Both the position numbers and the translations under genes were made by a program. From NCBI GenBank assembly GCA_031213475.1, contig JARUPZ010000020.1, positions 806,001 to 870,000 of the forward strand: a stretch of 64,000 nt of DNA, in the 5' to 3' direction. Position 1 is the first letter of the stretch, and every line of letters begins with the position of its first letter. Shown in pieces: positions 13,501 to 26,100 of this stretch. This DNA comes from Nereocystis luetkeana (lineage: Eukaryota; Sar; Phaeophyceae; Laminariales; Laminariaceae). Under the pieces are notes generated by a model. That model was not told where the DNA came from and ran no database searches. It saw only the letters and a list, made by a program, of their open reading frames with translations.

Positions 13501-14504
13501 GTGACCGCAGCTAGATTGCAGGAAAAGTGGCTGGGATTAATGGGAGGATTAATGGGAGAACGTCAGCAGTGTTATCAAACATCCTATTCTGGGTGTGCCG
13601 ACCGCTGTTCTTAGGTTGAGATAATACGTACTGTGTACCTGGTATGATCGTCAAGGCTACTGTAGGGCATTAAGTAAGACACTTTACTGTTGGGACATTA
13701 GAATGCAGTGCTGCAGTTGGACAATAGAGTATCAGGACACGATCTGAGTAAAAGTAGGACATGAGACTGTTACCTGTTAGTGTTTTAGTAGGTAAATCGA
13801 ATCCATCCGTGTTGACCAGGTAGGTATGATAGTTCCTTCCTCAGCTCCTTAGTTGTTTAGTAGTGCTTTGGTTCAGGAGCCCCGCAAGTCAAAGGATGCT
13901 GCACCATGCACAGTATAAGTATGTTTAGTAGGGCCTTAAAGTGGTACAGTAGAGCAGTACCACAGTCCTATCGTAGCAGTTGTCTGAGTTAACCCTGACC
14001 GTCACTCCAACCCTGACCCTATCCTCATTGGCTTATTGGTCTTTTGGCCCACTAATTATAGTGGCCTTGTCGACAATGTTGTATCACGTGTCACTTGTTA
14101 ACATGTGACGCACCTCACCCTTACATAACCTTCCCCTCACACCACTATGCTATCGTGGCGGCTATCGCAGCTTTGGGCCAACCATTGCTAAATTCATGAC
14201 CTCCTATTTTGTCATGCTTCTGTCTGTCGCCGTTGATATCTTGTGCCTTGTCTGTCTGGTAATGTCGTGCCTTGTCTCTCGTCTCGTTCCATCTCTTGTC
14301 TCGTCTCTCTCTCTATCATTTGTTGTCCTGTCGTGCTTTTGTTATCTCATCCATCTGATCTGTTGTCTTGTCATGTTCGTTTCATTGTTTTTCGGCGCTG
14401 GTTAGGAGATGGCGCCGGACAAAATAGTGTCGGAGGCGGCTTACGTGCTCTTCTACCGAAGGAGAAGACTCACCCCCAGCAATGTCATCAACATGACCAT
14501 CTGA
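716..14504 (+). CDS. Ubiquitin-specific protease (USP4/15-like), 5' part outside the window
   Basis: A cysteine peptidase that removes ubiquitin from proteins. Exons I can join in phase: about 716-798, 1292-1374, 3597-3672, 4015-4601, 5397-5544, 6058-6255, 7085-7206, 7823-7892, 8645-8814, 10491-10689, 11268-11372, 11639-11791, 12216-12359 (or a GC donor after 12344), 12882-13067, 14406-14504 (stop TGA). In order these encode a UBL-like segment (RLVPVQYGIMLP, then SDIKRVLSGLCGI and ILADKDPLSDV), an Ala/Pro/Lys then acidic linker, a Tudor/chromo-like insert (LGWRLDALDGQGGWYAATVV; VHFDNFTSKWDE), the FGLPFLVRCPP segment, LALEWKH, a zinc-ribbon half WYCSSCRAHR, VIHMKRF with REKI, the His box GGHYTA, FDDEFVE and SEAAYVLFYRRR. 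The Cys box (normally GNTCFMN-like) must lie left of position 1. Only one CxxC pair of the usual two is visible. About 800 residues are encoded here. The start phase of the first exon is not fixed. Confidence 0.9.
1158..1258 (+). repeat. CTG/CTA microsatellite next to a USP splice acceptor
   Basis: About 100 bases of CTG, with CTA interruptions about every 12 bases and TTG at the end, finish some 30 bases before the acceptor at 1290-1291. All frames stay open (poly-Leu, Cys or Ala on one strand, Ser or Ala on the other), so the ORFs over it are not genes. Confidence 0.9.
3385..3620 (+). repeat. Triplicated intron end and exon start in the USP gene
   Basis: The block TTGCGATAGCA...GATATTGGCGGA occurs at about 3385, 3472 and 3587. 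Only the third copy runs on into coding sequence (ILADKDPLSDV, exon 3597-3672). The two upstream copies keep AG dinucleotides and act at most as decoy acceptors. A (TGTCC)n run lies between copies two and three. Confidence 0.8.
3775..3999 (+). repeat. Degenerate (ACTTGA/AAATTG)n hexamer repeat
   Basis: About 220 bases of imperfect six-base repeats on the ACTTGA theme, giving alternating Lys/Leu in one frame. It fills the end of the intron before the acceptor at 4013-4014 of the USP gene. Confidence 0.75.
5543..5566 (+). repeat. Telomere-like TTAGGG repeat at a splice donor
   Basis: The donor after exon 5397-5544 reads GTGAGGGTTAGGGTTAGGGT, so the 5' end of this intron is itself short telomere-like repeat. 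A similar run, GAGGGTTAGGGTTAGACC, lies near 13138-13155, and another stands at 45111-45146. Confidence 0.8.
7256..7700 (+). repeat. CAG/TAG/CAC trinucleotide-rich intronic tract
   Basis: A long interrupted AGCAGTAGCACC-type repeat in the USP intron between exons 7085-7206 and 7823-7892. It recurs in blocks of roughly 30-60 bases that include tagccgtttataacagt twice. No coding signal is seen in it. Confidence 0.8.
9031..9892. mobile_element. Foldback element, two about 390-base inverted arms
   Basis: The left arm (about 9031-9424) and right arm (about 9505-9892) are reverse complements with few mismatches (for example gggacaatc against gggataatc), separated by an 80-base loop. The outer ends read TATTAATAATATGGATACTC and its complement. 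Both strands keep long open frames through the arms (163 codons on the minus strand crossing the loop). None of the encoded peptides is recognised. It sits in the USP intron between exons 8645-8814 and 10491-10689. A transcript through it would form a long hairpin. No clear target-site duplication was found. Confidence 0.85.
10625..10826 (+). repeat. Partial tandem duplication at a USP exon end
   Basis: GTCGGATCGGCACA...GTGCCCAA occurs at about 10628-10690 (end of the coding exon and its donor) and again, diverged, at about 10752-10815 inside the intron. The second copy has a stop (TAG near 10784) in the matching frame, so it is probably a dead duplicate of the exon end. Confidence 0.6.
11850..12065. 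repeat. Dispersed repeat E in a USP intron
   Basis: gctgcttggtgaatcactct, aatgaaatgcaaac and gatacgggccct recur diverged at 59305-59395. An adjoining small hairpin, cttccgaagata/tatcttcgga, lies at 11885-11925. Non-coding. Confidence 0.5.
12390..12490 (-). mobile_element. Short LINE 3'-end fragment
   Basis: The run ttgttgatctcacatttact, then catcgcc, ccgtccgtggtcacaggac and ctctggagtgga match the LINE 3' terminus at 29700-29800, in the same orientation. A second such fragment lies at 58570-58650. These are typical of heavily 5'-truncated insertions. Confidence 0.65.
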
Positions 14505-15502
14505 CGATTCCAGTCATCAGCATGGCCATCTGACGCCACCATACACTTGCCTGACGCTGCTAGAACACACTTTGCCAGGTGCTGTCAGGTGTGCTAGATG
14601 CAGCTGGTAGACACTGCCAGACGCTGTGAGATGCCACCATGCGCTGTCATACGTTGCCAAGCACTGTCATATGCAGTTAGGCGCTGTCAGATGCTGTTGG
14701 GCGCTGGTAGGCGCTGGTAGGCGCTGGTAGATGTGGTGATGAATGTGGTGATGTAGATGTGGGTATATGTGATGGTGCTATCAGGGGTACGATGGGACCG
14801 TGGCGGCGTGATTTGGTCCACCCTTTGCCTCCTTTGACCTTTTGATCAGGCTGGCTGTGCTATGCTGGCTCTATGCTATGCTGGCTCTATGCTATGCTGG
14901 CTGTGCTAGTCATCATTCGAGTATTCTGTCGTTTGACCATGTGACCAGTTTGCTTGGATGATTTGATCAGTTGTAGTGCCTTACGACCATATACCATTGT
15001 GATGTTTTGGTTATTTGGGCTTTTGGGGTCATTTGGATCAAATTTTTGTTGGTTAAGTTGATTATTTGTAGTGTTTTCCGCCTAATACTACTACTATTAA
15101 TACTACTACTACTATTGTACGTGGAAAACGAGCTCGTCGCCATTCTCGCTTCCGTACTATTGATAGTGTGCCTGCTGGGTTTTTGTCGATTTTTTTCGGG
15201 ATGTTTCCCTACCATTTCTGGTATTGGTATTCTGCAGGCGTACTATCGTAAGGAACCCCCCCCCCCCCCCCCCCGCCCGTGGTTGTATGGTGGTGTCAGG
15301 CTCTCTTGCTTTTTTCACTCTCGACCAGGTGGTCGCTTTTGATTTTGTTTCTTACCTTTTTAGTCTATAGGGTCAAGGAATCCGCTCCTTCTATTAATAA
15401 TAGTTTCGCAGGCAGAAAAAAAAAATACCTCGCACATCTCACGGGTTACGGGGTGGTATATACTGTACATGGAGGGGGAATCGATAGGAGCGAAGCGTCT
15501 GT

Positions 15503-15542
<40 letters not shown>

Positions 15543-18302
15543 GTTAGTTGTCGTGCGGTGTTTTTTTCGCTTGTTTCTGTGTTGTACTCTGGGCATATAC
15601 TGTGTGTGCGTCTGTGTGCGCTTATTGCGTGCGCACATTATCTATCCCTGGTACTTGGTGCGCACCCCTGCTCTTTTGCCGGTGTTCTTTTAGGTGGCGA
15701 GCACGGTTTTTGACGGCGAGATAGATTTTGCCCGCCGTAGAAAACGTCTTTTTGTTTCATTTTTTTACGTGGCGCGTTACGTGGCTTACATCTCTTACAT
15801 CTCTTGCTTGCCATGGCGTCGGGCCGAGACGTTGAAACGAAAGAGGCTAAAGCGGAAGAGGGTACCGCTTGTTCCCCTTTCCCTTTCCTCCCCTCGCTCT
15901 CCCCTCTCCTGCGCTTGCCAACGACACCGCCCGCTTTGCTCATCCCCACACTCTGCTCTTAATCTCTATGTTTATCTTGGCCCGACATACTTCTAGGTTT
16001 ACTATTAATATCGCAGTGATGATTTCATTGTGAAAGCATCGTTGTTGATAATATCATTGTGATGATGTCATAGTGATAACCATAGTAACCATAGTGATTA
16101 TATCATAGTGAATAGGAGGGCAGGAAACGTACCGTTATGCTACGTTACGTAAGGGCTGAATCAAAGCGCGGGTTTTGCTCCGGACGCGCGACTCGAAAGT
16201 TCTCGTTTCAGTGTACTTTTACTATTAATAGACGCCTCCGTGAGTGTGCGCTGTGCACTGCGTGGGTGTGTGTGGTAGTTTCGGCGTTGCATAGATGATG
16301 AGCATCAACTCGTAGTGAGATCATACCGTATTGAGACCAGGGTAAGACCAGCTGCAAACATACCCTATCTGGGAGGGAGATAAGCAGCGGCTCCTGCGGT
16401 CTAAGCGTCCCTTGTCTTGCCTTCGGAGTGCCTTGTTTCGTGCATCTAAGAGGCGTAGCTACTGTAGCTACCGTGGCTTGAGCGTATTCTGGACCACGCC
16501 TCCGGTGGCGCGTGGTCGGGGCGCGGCGCGAGTAGTTCGTTCCGGTCGGTTTGCCTACTCGTATGGTATTTCTGTATTTGCGGTGTTTTTTTGTCGACAC
16601 TATATTCGCAGACACGTTTGAGTCGGGGTTTGAGGCCGCGTGGCGCGAGTGGCGAGTGGTTGGTGTGAGCATGAGAGGGTTGGGCGTATTGCAGCAGGAG
16701 AGGAGATTTAATCAGCGCCCCGATGTTTCAATTTGAAAAATACGCAATCTGACGTCAACTAAACTCACGGCCAACTCCAATGTGCGTCATCAACTGCAGT
16801 GTCTACCGACTTCAATGTAAGCCAACTTTAATGTGTCTACAACACTTCAATGCGTGTAAATTTACAGTACTGTACAATAGACTGCGCAGGGTGATATAGA
16901 GACCGCGCGCTGTTTCCCACTGTAAGATTGTTTTTGTTTGTCGATATAGTAAGCTCGCACTGTCGCTGGAGCCGATGAGTGTCGAGGTCGAGATGGTACT
17001 ATTAATAGCTGGCGCTACTGTAGATGCAGTAGTAGTTCAGATTTGTGGTGGTTGTATGCGTAGTAGTGACGCCTTCCACGATAGGAGTGTACCATTTTTT
17101 GGGCATGTTTTTTTTTGTGACTATCGTATTAATAAGCTTCTCGACTAAACAAGTACCCAACAGTGGTTGTTTTTACATTATATACAGTCCTGTACTTTTC
17201 GTTACAGACCTACAGTAGCCCATAAGATTGATGGCTGATAGCATTGCTCATTTCATTGCTGCGGTGCTGCTCATCGGGCTAAGTGCGCATTTTTTTTTTC
17301 TAAAGCCAGTTTTGGGGGGGGGGGTGATACCGTGATACAGAGCTCAAGTGAGGACCCCCAGAAAAGCTTACTGGTATACACCACCGCAGGTACACCGCTA
17401 CCGCAGCATGAGAGCTATTCAAAACTACTGTAGATACTTTTGATTCTACAGTAGATGCTACTCGCCTGTAGGTCGCGCCTCTCGAGGTTGCCGCGAAACC
17501 CTCGCACCGACACTCGTATCGATTATGGCGACGAGGTCGGCGTACCAGTGTGAATCATTACTATATTCCAACCTACGAATGGAAACCTAGATTCCAATGG
17601 GTGTCAACTTGGACGTTTGTGTATATGCTTCTTGGAAAGGTGTGTAAACTCCAATAATGTTGTACTCGTATACGGACACCGTTTTCAGCAACATTTTTTT
17701 AATCTATCAGCAGTGTACATGTATACCTGGTGCAGTAAAAAACTTTGACGCCTTGCAGTGGGTTCGGCTTATCATTCCCCACGAGAGCACTTCGTACTGC
17801 TTGGGTGAAATAGTCCTGTCATCGATCGCATGGATATCGATCACAGCCTGTCCTCCTTGTCCTCTAAGCCCAGTCCCTTGCCTACACATGCTACATCGAA
17901 AAAAACAGCTTTGGTCTCTACCCTTCTAGAGCGTCCGGACTACAGGCGTACTGTATCACATCATAACGTTATAATAACTGCCTATTATTAGTCTGAACAC
18001 CACGCCTTTTTGCCGATTACACACCAAGCAAAAGGCAATAACGCCCGAAAAAAAAAAAAAAAAAACGCAAGGCGCAAAGCTTTTCCTTCGAACTTTCCCC
18101 CGCGTGTGATCCTTTGGTACACATAATCTGGAAATGTGGCGTCTGGGACGAAGGCCATCAGCGTGTGTTCCTGTTCATATTACTGTTGTAGTGCCAGGTC
18201 TCATTCTGAACGGAAGTAACAGGACCGTTGGGGTGCACCAGTCCTAGTAACGGTCCTTAAATTTCCATCCAGCATGCTACAGCAGTATGAAAGGAAGAAG
18301 CG
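14505..18302. other. Gene-poor spacer between convergent USP and SAS6L genes
   Basis: I see no supportable gene. It holds degenerate GCTG-rich repeats at 14570-14740 (including gtaggcgctg repeated three times), a C run at 15257-15274, a G run at 15507-15539, several TATTAATA motifs and an A run at 18049-18064. Open frames at 15007-15342 and 15694-15996 contain hydrophobic stretches, but they are short, have repeats on both sides and join to nothing. Confidence 0.6.
15507..15539 (+). repeat. Uninterrupted G run of about 33 bases
   Basis: A homopolymer G tract. Other G or C tracts in the window are at about 15257-15274 (C), 17327-17336 (G), 21170-21187 (G), 23109-23120 (G), and C-rich runs at 30600-30660. 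Long G tracts are uncommon in most genomes and may be error-prone in assembly. Confidence 0.95.
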
Positions 18303-20119
18303 TCACCGCGACTGTAACTGCAGCAAGAGGGACGGGTTTTTGAGCTTGACGAGGTTGTTCACCTCCTGCAACCGGGCCTGCATCAAAGCCAGTCGAGACT
18401 GCAGTAAGTGCGCGCAAACCATGAACAAGGAGCAACCACAATGGGAGGAGCCACAGCGGCAGCGAAAGCGACAGCGATGACGAAGCGAGTCGCACGCGAT
18501 ACAGAGCGACAGACGCGCCGGAGAGGGAGGGGGGAGGGGAGGGAGGGAGGGAGGGAGGGAGGGAGGGAGGAGATGTAAAGCTCGAGTCTTCGAGGGCACA
18601 AGCGACCGTTCGTTGTTTGTGGGCATTTACATATTTCTACACTGCATATTGAAGGTGTGGGGTGTGGGTGGACAACCTTATCAAGCATAACCATTAATAA
18701 TTGCGCAACTGGCTGTCGATACCTGTTGATGCGACTTTTTCCTTGTGATGTTATAAGGATTACCCTGGGCTGGGTAGTCGATCGATCTTTTACCCCTATA
18801 GCTCAGTAGGTAACACCTCTCACATTTACCGTCGTCCAGGTCACGGGTTCGAATCTCACTTCGAGCGTTTCCTTGATAGAAACGCTTGCGCGTGTGCCAC
18901 TAAAACACATCTCCCTGGTTCCCCAGGTAATGAAACGAAGCGGGTAGGTCAGCGTACGGACGTACACGGTTCCGACGCCCCAAAAATCCCGCCGTTCAGA
19001 GGGGGGGAGAGCGTTCTAAGGATTACCCTGGGCTGGGTAATCGATCGATATTTTCCCCCTATAGCTCTGTAGGTAACACCTTCACAGCAGTGACTACTAT
19101 TAATACTACTACTATTAATACGATACCCTACGTATGCGGATAGTCTATGTATGCGGTGAAGTTTGGCCCATAATTTAATATACCTGGTATATGGTACCCC
19201 TTAACTCATCACGCGACCCCATGCACCGTCGGGTGGACTGGGCGCGCCTGCTGCGTCGAAAAAGTTAGCCATACCACAGACCCGTCAGTCAGTGCAGATT
19301 CTGTGATACGACTATTACTATTACTATTACTATTATTATACAGGAAATAAAGTTATGCTAAACATACCATCATCGTAATAACATACTCAAGAGATAACAT
19401 CAGCCACCGAAGCGAACCCAGCAAGACTAGCACCACCACTACTACTAAGTAACTGTTGGACTACCCTAAGAACTGCTCTAAGAACATGTTGATTTGATTT
19501 CCAGACACTCGCTACACACACCACACTGAACAGCAAGAAGGCGAGAACGCGCGGCACGGCTCTCTTGGCATAGAGCATACAACATACAGTTTGGCATACA
19601 GTTTGGCGTATACAGTTTGGCACACGGTCTGGCATAGACTACTCGTATGATTCGAAGGACATCACCTTCATGGCGTTGTAACGGTATGTGATTTGATGCT
19701 GAACCGTGTCTTCTGGCGATCTTGTGTATTCCAACGACATCAACTCCACGAATTTGTACTCCATATTCTGCATCCCGGTGGAACGAATGATGGATGGGCA
19801 ATGTTTGCAACATAACGCAGTGGGGGAGAGCAAGGGTAACGGTTTGGGGCATAAGCAGGAGGGATGCATGGTGATGTTGAGGCTGAGGGTTGCAATTTGG
19901 CGGTGGAAGAATCACCGGTAGACAATTTGTAAGAGCACTTCTCGTGGTAGCTTTCGAGTCCATAGAGTCCATACAATACTACGGTGACGACGTTTAGGCT
20001 TAAGCTTTTCCGACGCAGGATTCGTCTGACCGCTAAAACACGGGCATACATGCTGCCATCTCGACAATCGCAGAGATTCACAGAGGCTCGTATATAGTCT
20101 CAGTCCTGTTTGCTACCTA

Positions 20120-20163
<44 letters not shown>

Positions 20164-23100
20164 GATGATGCCGACCGCGGATGGAAATCTTGCCGGCCAT
20201 AAACGTCTAAAGAGCGAATCAAACCCAGCTACAGTACGGCGGCAACAAAATAATACCGTTTTTTTATCAAGAGCATTGTGAGTGCGTCTTAGCAGTGCGA
20301 GTGCTAGTCGTATCATTCCGCGCAGGTGTCTTAAACGTTTTTGTTTCCTAGATACTACCAGTACATATATATATTATATATATATATATAATTATAGTAC
20401 GAAGTGACAGCACTGCTCTAATCTAACACTGCAAATAGTGTTCATACTTGACATCCTTATCTTACAGCCGAGGCTGCGTTCATGCTACTTTGCTTCGTTT
20501 GGGCGACTATGATGCCGTCCGATCGTCATACATTCCCATCGCCTTTGGCCCCTTAAGCCCCAGCCTGACTAACTTGAACCAAGTGATAGAAAATGCCAGG
20601 GTACTCGACCAGTTCAACTCTTCTTGCTGCGATAATGATTAATTTCCTTCAACGAACGAACCTGTATAAAGTCTAGGCGGGCGTTGACATCATGCTGCAT
20701 CACGAAGACGGCTAGGTGGCTGTGGGGCTCCTTGATGCAGTTGTTCAACATTCGAATGAGAACATTCGGGTAATCCTGGAACTCCACCATGAGCTTTTGG
20801 TCATCTTGCATAACCTTCAGTGGCCAGGAAGAGTGTAACAGAAGAGAGTAACACATGAAAATGAGGTTCAAGCGTAAGCAGCGGTTTGGTTTGGCAACTC
20901 CAGAGGAAAGGGAGGGACGTAGTCCTCGAGCATACGTGCGAGCGGTACGTACACGAGGATAATAGAGATGAATATCCCCAAATCCGGTGCTGAGGAACCT
21001 ATTGATACTACACTACCAGTACACATCAGGTACTCTGGTAGCAGTTTCTCGGACCTCGAAGCTTCAATTTCTAATATCCAAATTCATGTCTCGACTATAT
21101 CTAAAGTTGCCATGCACAAGGTACAAGGGGTGGGGTGTGTATTCATGTCATGCATGGCCGTCGTCATGGGGGGGGGGGGGGGGGGGCGTACTCATTTGTT
21201 GCTTGCCTTAGTCATTTGACCATTGACCACGCATCCCTTTCGAGACGGAGCACCGGTCCTACTCCTAATAGAGACACCTCCAACAATTGGGCGCTCATTA
21301 CGTTGTTTCCATATATTACATAGAAACTTTTGCTAATCTTATCCCCTTCCTGCTTGGCCGCCAGTGGCCCCCATCTATCTCCTAAGATAGCGATCGTTTT
21401 CTCGCTGCTATCTAGTGTGTCAAACTCCTCCATGTCACATTCGGCTATTTCCCTCATCTCCTCTTTTAACACATCCCGTTCCTCCTTATACATTTCACAT
21501 TCTCCTACTATGTGAGTTCTACTCTATTGCTTTGCCACACGGGCACATCTGAGCATATATTTCTTCCTCCTCCCGGCTACTGGTATACCTCTTTCTTCTT
21601 TCTGGCAGGTCCAGGTCACCTACACGAAAGCGCAGCTTCAGCGTTTTCGCGAAGTCCATTGGGCCGTGCAGATACGTTTTCATTCCTATTCCTTCCCTCA
21701 ATCCCCCGTATATCTCTAGGCGTTTTTCCGATTCCACCTTGTTTCGTAGCGCTAGCCTTTCCCTTCTTTCTATCCTTTCTTCTACTTCTGCCTTGTACTT
21801 CCCAAAGTTCCCGGCGGACATCACCTCTTCTTGGTTCCCCCCTATATCCTTCCATACTTTCTCAACTACGCTATCCCACCTTGTTCCAGCTCGCCCTTTT
21901 GTTACTTTCTCCCATACAGCTCTATCAACTACGGCCGGCAACCTTTTTTTGGCAGGTTCCTTACTTTATGTTGCCAATTCAACTTTCTCATATCCCTGTT
22001 TGTCTTGAGCGGGTGCATTCCCAGTTCTGCTCTTAATACTGTATTACTCGTCGTACTTGAGCATCCTACGGTAGGATTGTTTTAGCTGCTGTCCTCTGTA
22101 CTGTTCCAACTGTTTTACGTTTCGCATACCCTCCCCACACTTCTCCTGCATATTCTAGCTTTGGTGCTATCACATTCATGAGGATACATCTCTCAATCCT
22201 GGTGTCAAGGTGCTAGTCTGTTAGGATCGCATCCATCTTGCCTATGTGCGCTTTACCCTTTCCTATTACTTTTGCTATATGTGTATCCCAAGAGCAGTCT
22301 TTTGAGATTTCTACGCCAAGGTACGTATACTGGTCTACGATCGGCAATTCATCTTCTCCCCACTTCCAGCTGAAATTTATCGGGTTCACCTTATCTTCGT
22401 TACAAACAACTACTGCGCATTTCTTGACGTTCGCCGTCACCCTCCATTTCCTAGTGTATTCTAGCGCCTTCTCTATTTGTTTCTGCAATCCTTCGGGTGT
22501 TTCTGATATCCCCACGAAGTCGTCCGCAAACAAACATCAATCCCGACACCGTATCTTCCCCTACTGTGACTCCCTGCCTTGCTGCTTCGACTGTTACTAT
22601 CAGGTCGTCAATACAGATCTTGAATAGGTTGGGTGACAACGTACATCCCTGTGCAACTCCTTGTAAAATATAAACGTACTTCGATATTTCCTCGTCCAGC
22701 ATCACAGCACCTCTCGCACATTCCGTCATATTTTTAATCATTCTCCACACCTTTCCTCTGATTCCTATTAAATTTTCCCATAGTTTTTTCCACAATCCAT
22801 TTCTCCATACTAGCTGTGTCGTAGGCTTTCTGTGCATCTAGAAAGAAACAGTACGTTGTTAGTCCCGCGTCTTTCCTACCTTGGATTATCTTACCTAGAG
22901 TGTACACATGGTCTACGCAACTACGGTTAGGCCTAAACCCTGCTTGCCCTTCACTTATTTTGTCTTCCTTCTCCATCATCGTTCCCATTCTATCGTTCAG
23001 AATCTTACAAAATGTTTTGCCTACTGTGCCTAGCAGCGTTATCCCTCTACAGTTCCCCGGGTCAGCCTCATCTCCTTTCTTGAATAAGTTTACTGCTACT

Positions 23101-26100
23101 CCGTCATGCGGGGGGGGGGGGGTCAGATTAAATAGTAGTATATGTATGCTTTGCGGTGTATGGTACTTGCCTGCTACCTATACTACTGCAGTAATACTTG
23201 CGTTAAGGCTCAAAGCTTGTTATGACCAGGTATTTTCGCGGGTCACGGGGTGTTCAAAATGTCACGGGTCGGGTCGGGTCGGGTCGGATCAAGAGCTTTT
23301 CAAATCTCGTGGGTCGGGTCAGGTCGGGTCAAGAGTTTTTCAAATCTCGTGGGTCGCGTCAGGTCGGGTCAAGAAGTTCTCAAATCTCACGGGTCGGGTC
23401 AGGTCGGGTCAAGAGGTGTGATGAAAAGCAGACGGGTCGGGTCAGGTTATGACCCGTGAAAAACGGGTCACTCGCGGGTCGGGTTAGCATGACCCGCGAG
23501 TTGTGTTTTGCTGACCCACGGGTCGGACCCGCGCATCCGGGTCGCGGATCCGACCCTTGAAACTCCCCGCTGTCTTGCACAAAGGGTTCTCTCGTACCAA
23601 TGCTTGATAATACTCCTTTGGTATCATGTTCAAACATTCAAGCACAGCCAAATCCTTATACGCATGCCCGCATCCACCCATATCCTCTACTTCAACCAAG
23701 CCACACATCGCTGCGGGGCACAAAAATGACTGTTAACTTGTTTTTGACTTGTCCACCCACGGGCCAGATCCGCAGATCAAACCTGCGTCAAGATAAGCTG
23801 TCTCGCGGGTCAAGGTGACACGACCCGCATATTTCCCGTAGCTCACGGGTCAATCGGAAGATAGTGGGTCGGGTCGGGTCGGGTCAGGAGGTTTTGAAAT
23901 CTCGCGGGTCGGGTCGCGTCGGGTCGAGTCAGGAGATTTTCAAATCTCACGGGTCGGGTCGGATCGGGTCAACAGTTTTTTAAATCTCGCGGGTCGGGTC
24001 GGGTCGGGTCGGGTCAAGAGACTTTCAAAAACCCGCGGGTCGGGTCAGGTCAAGTCAACATAACCATTTTATTTTTTTTCGCGGGGTCGGGTCGTGTCAG
24101 CTTACCCGACCCGACCCGACCCGACCCGACCCGACCCGACCCGACCCGACCCGACCCGACCAGGCCCGTAAGGTTTGACCTGACCCGCGAAAAGCGCTGA
24201 TTACAACCGACCTCCCCTATCATCACGGGACGAGTATTTTATTCTTCAAATCCGAGATTCAAGTTTTGAGAACGACTACAGTATACACGCCGAACAGGCC
24301 TCCAGCTCATGATTATTACTGACTACGAATCAGGTTCGTAAGTAATACCAGATTGCTGTACTCGTAGTAGCAACTTGACGTGCCAGGATCTGAAGCGAAA
24401 CTCCAACAATGAACTTTATCCATTGCCAATCACGCACAGAGAAGCACTACAGCTAACAGCGCTTATCGACTTCCATACCGCGCTTTGCGCAAGTTGTTCA
24501 CTATCTATCTACCGTGCCACCCTGTCTCGTACGAACGTACCAGTACCGCCAGTACCTACGTACGTACTAGTGGTGGACAGTTTAATCTGCGGTATGCATT
24601 TCCGGCGTGTAAGGCAGCAGTGACATTTTTTTTTTCCCCGATTATCCTAAAGATGGGCACAATGAATGGGTGTATCGCTCGGCAAGGGTCCACACTCGCC
24701 TGTGCTTCTCGTTAGTAACCCTAGGTATGGTTGCTGTCATGCCTGACCTGGAAGGAAGGTTGGTCTGTGAGGTGTGTGTAGTGGTAAAACAGATCCGCCT
24801 CGCTAGAGAGCTCCACTCTCACAGATTGAGGTGCCGTGTCGTCCCCCTGTCAAGTAGCAGATGCAAGCGCGTGCCGACAGCGGTGAGCGTCACAGGGAGA
24901 TTACGAGCACACTTCGTACTACGAGTACATTACACAGGAATGTAAAATAGATTGCGCATGAGTATCGTAGTGTATGCGTTCGGATCTTGTACGGCGCTTT
25001 GGTCTTGTGCCCAATTGAATATTGCTGAGCATGATTCGGTGTGCATAAACTAAAGACGGGATCGGGATAGGCGAGATTGTATTTCTTTGACGACCACTCT
25101 ATATGGGCGACTTCCACACACAGCAGCAGCACTACTGTAGCTTACCCGATGGTACTCCTACTACAGCACCAGGTATTATTGAAGGTACTTTTTGCGTTAG
25201 CTTCAAGCTCTACTATTGATAGTAAGAACTGCAGTGATATTGCTCTACGCAGCTCTACAAAAAGGGCTACACCGAGTACCTGGTATATTTTTATACAGTA
25301 GAAAAGCTGCTCCAACTGAAGGGCCATTCTTATCGGAGAACTTTTTTTTTCCGTATTTTCCATGTTTTTTTCGCGCAATGTTTTCATCTTCCAGGTTTTC
25401 CCGTTTTATTTTCCAAATATGTTATAAAAACCTGATTTTTTTGTTTCTGGATAATTTTCACGAATGAATAGTGACAGAACGTCTGCGTATGAAAGATGTA
25501 CTCATGACATCACTATCCTTGTGACAGCAGTATTAATAGTAGTTCTTCGGAGATTTGGTACGGAGATTTGGATCTGGTACGGAGATCTGGCGTGACATTG
25601 CGGGAATATTGGGAGATACGTGAGGGAACATGGCTTTGAGTTCTGGTTTCACTTGACCAAGGTGGTTCACTTTTAAAATTTCGCGTTGGTATGGGCTCGC
25701 GCCGAGCCCCCTTCCACTTCCCCAACTACTTCGAGAACTACTTCTTCTTATCCTCAACGTGCACGATAATACACATTAACTAACAGGCCGGTCTAGGCCG
25801 CCTGCCTTCATTCTGAGAGCCCCGTCAACTGGGCCGACAGCACCATTCATGATTTATTTACCTATTATTAGCGTATATTGATACCAGGTACATACCGGTA
25901 TCTTGTACGTAGGAGAGGCGCTTCTACTGTATAATAAGTACGTTAGTACAAGTACTACTGTTGTAGTTCCGGCTGGTCAAGTATTCTGTTATTGCTCATG
26001 TAAAGCGATGTCGAAATTATTTCGCCCGATAGGCTGGCGTCCCCGGTGGCTTGGTAGGTGGTCCGCGTGCCTATCAATATCAATTTCGTGGGTTCAAGTC

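Noticed and set aside
18780-18880. Functional tRNA genes at 18.8, 26.0, 27.1, 39.6, 40.3, 41.3, 45.3 and 49.5 kb
   Set aside because: A- and B-box words are present, but they belong to repeated elements with common bodies and A tails, and no credible cloverleaf was found. They are SINE heads.
20448-20642. Plus-strand frame opposite the SAS6L intron
   Set aside because: It is short, shows no known motif, and has no neighbouring exon in phase.
23222-23459. Open frames with Val-Gly-Ser-Gly-Arg repeats
   Set aside because: These are translations of (GGGTC)n arrays inside a transposon. The same applies at 34679-35588.
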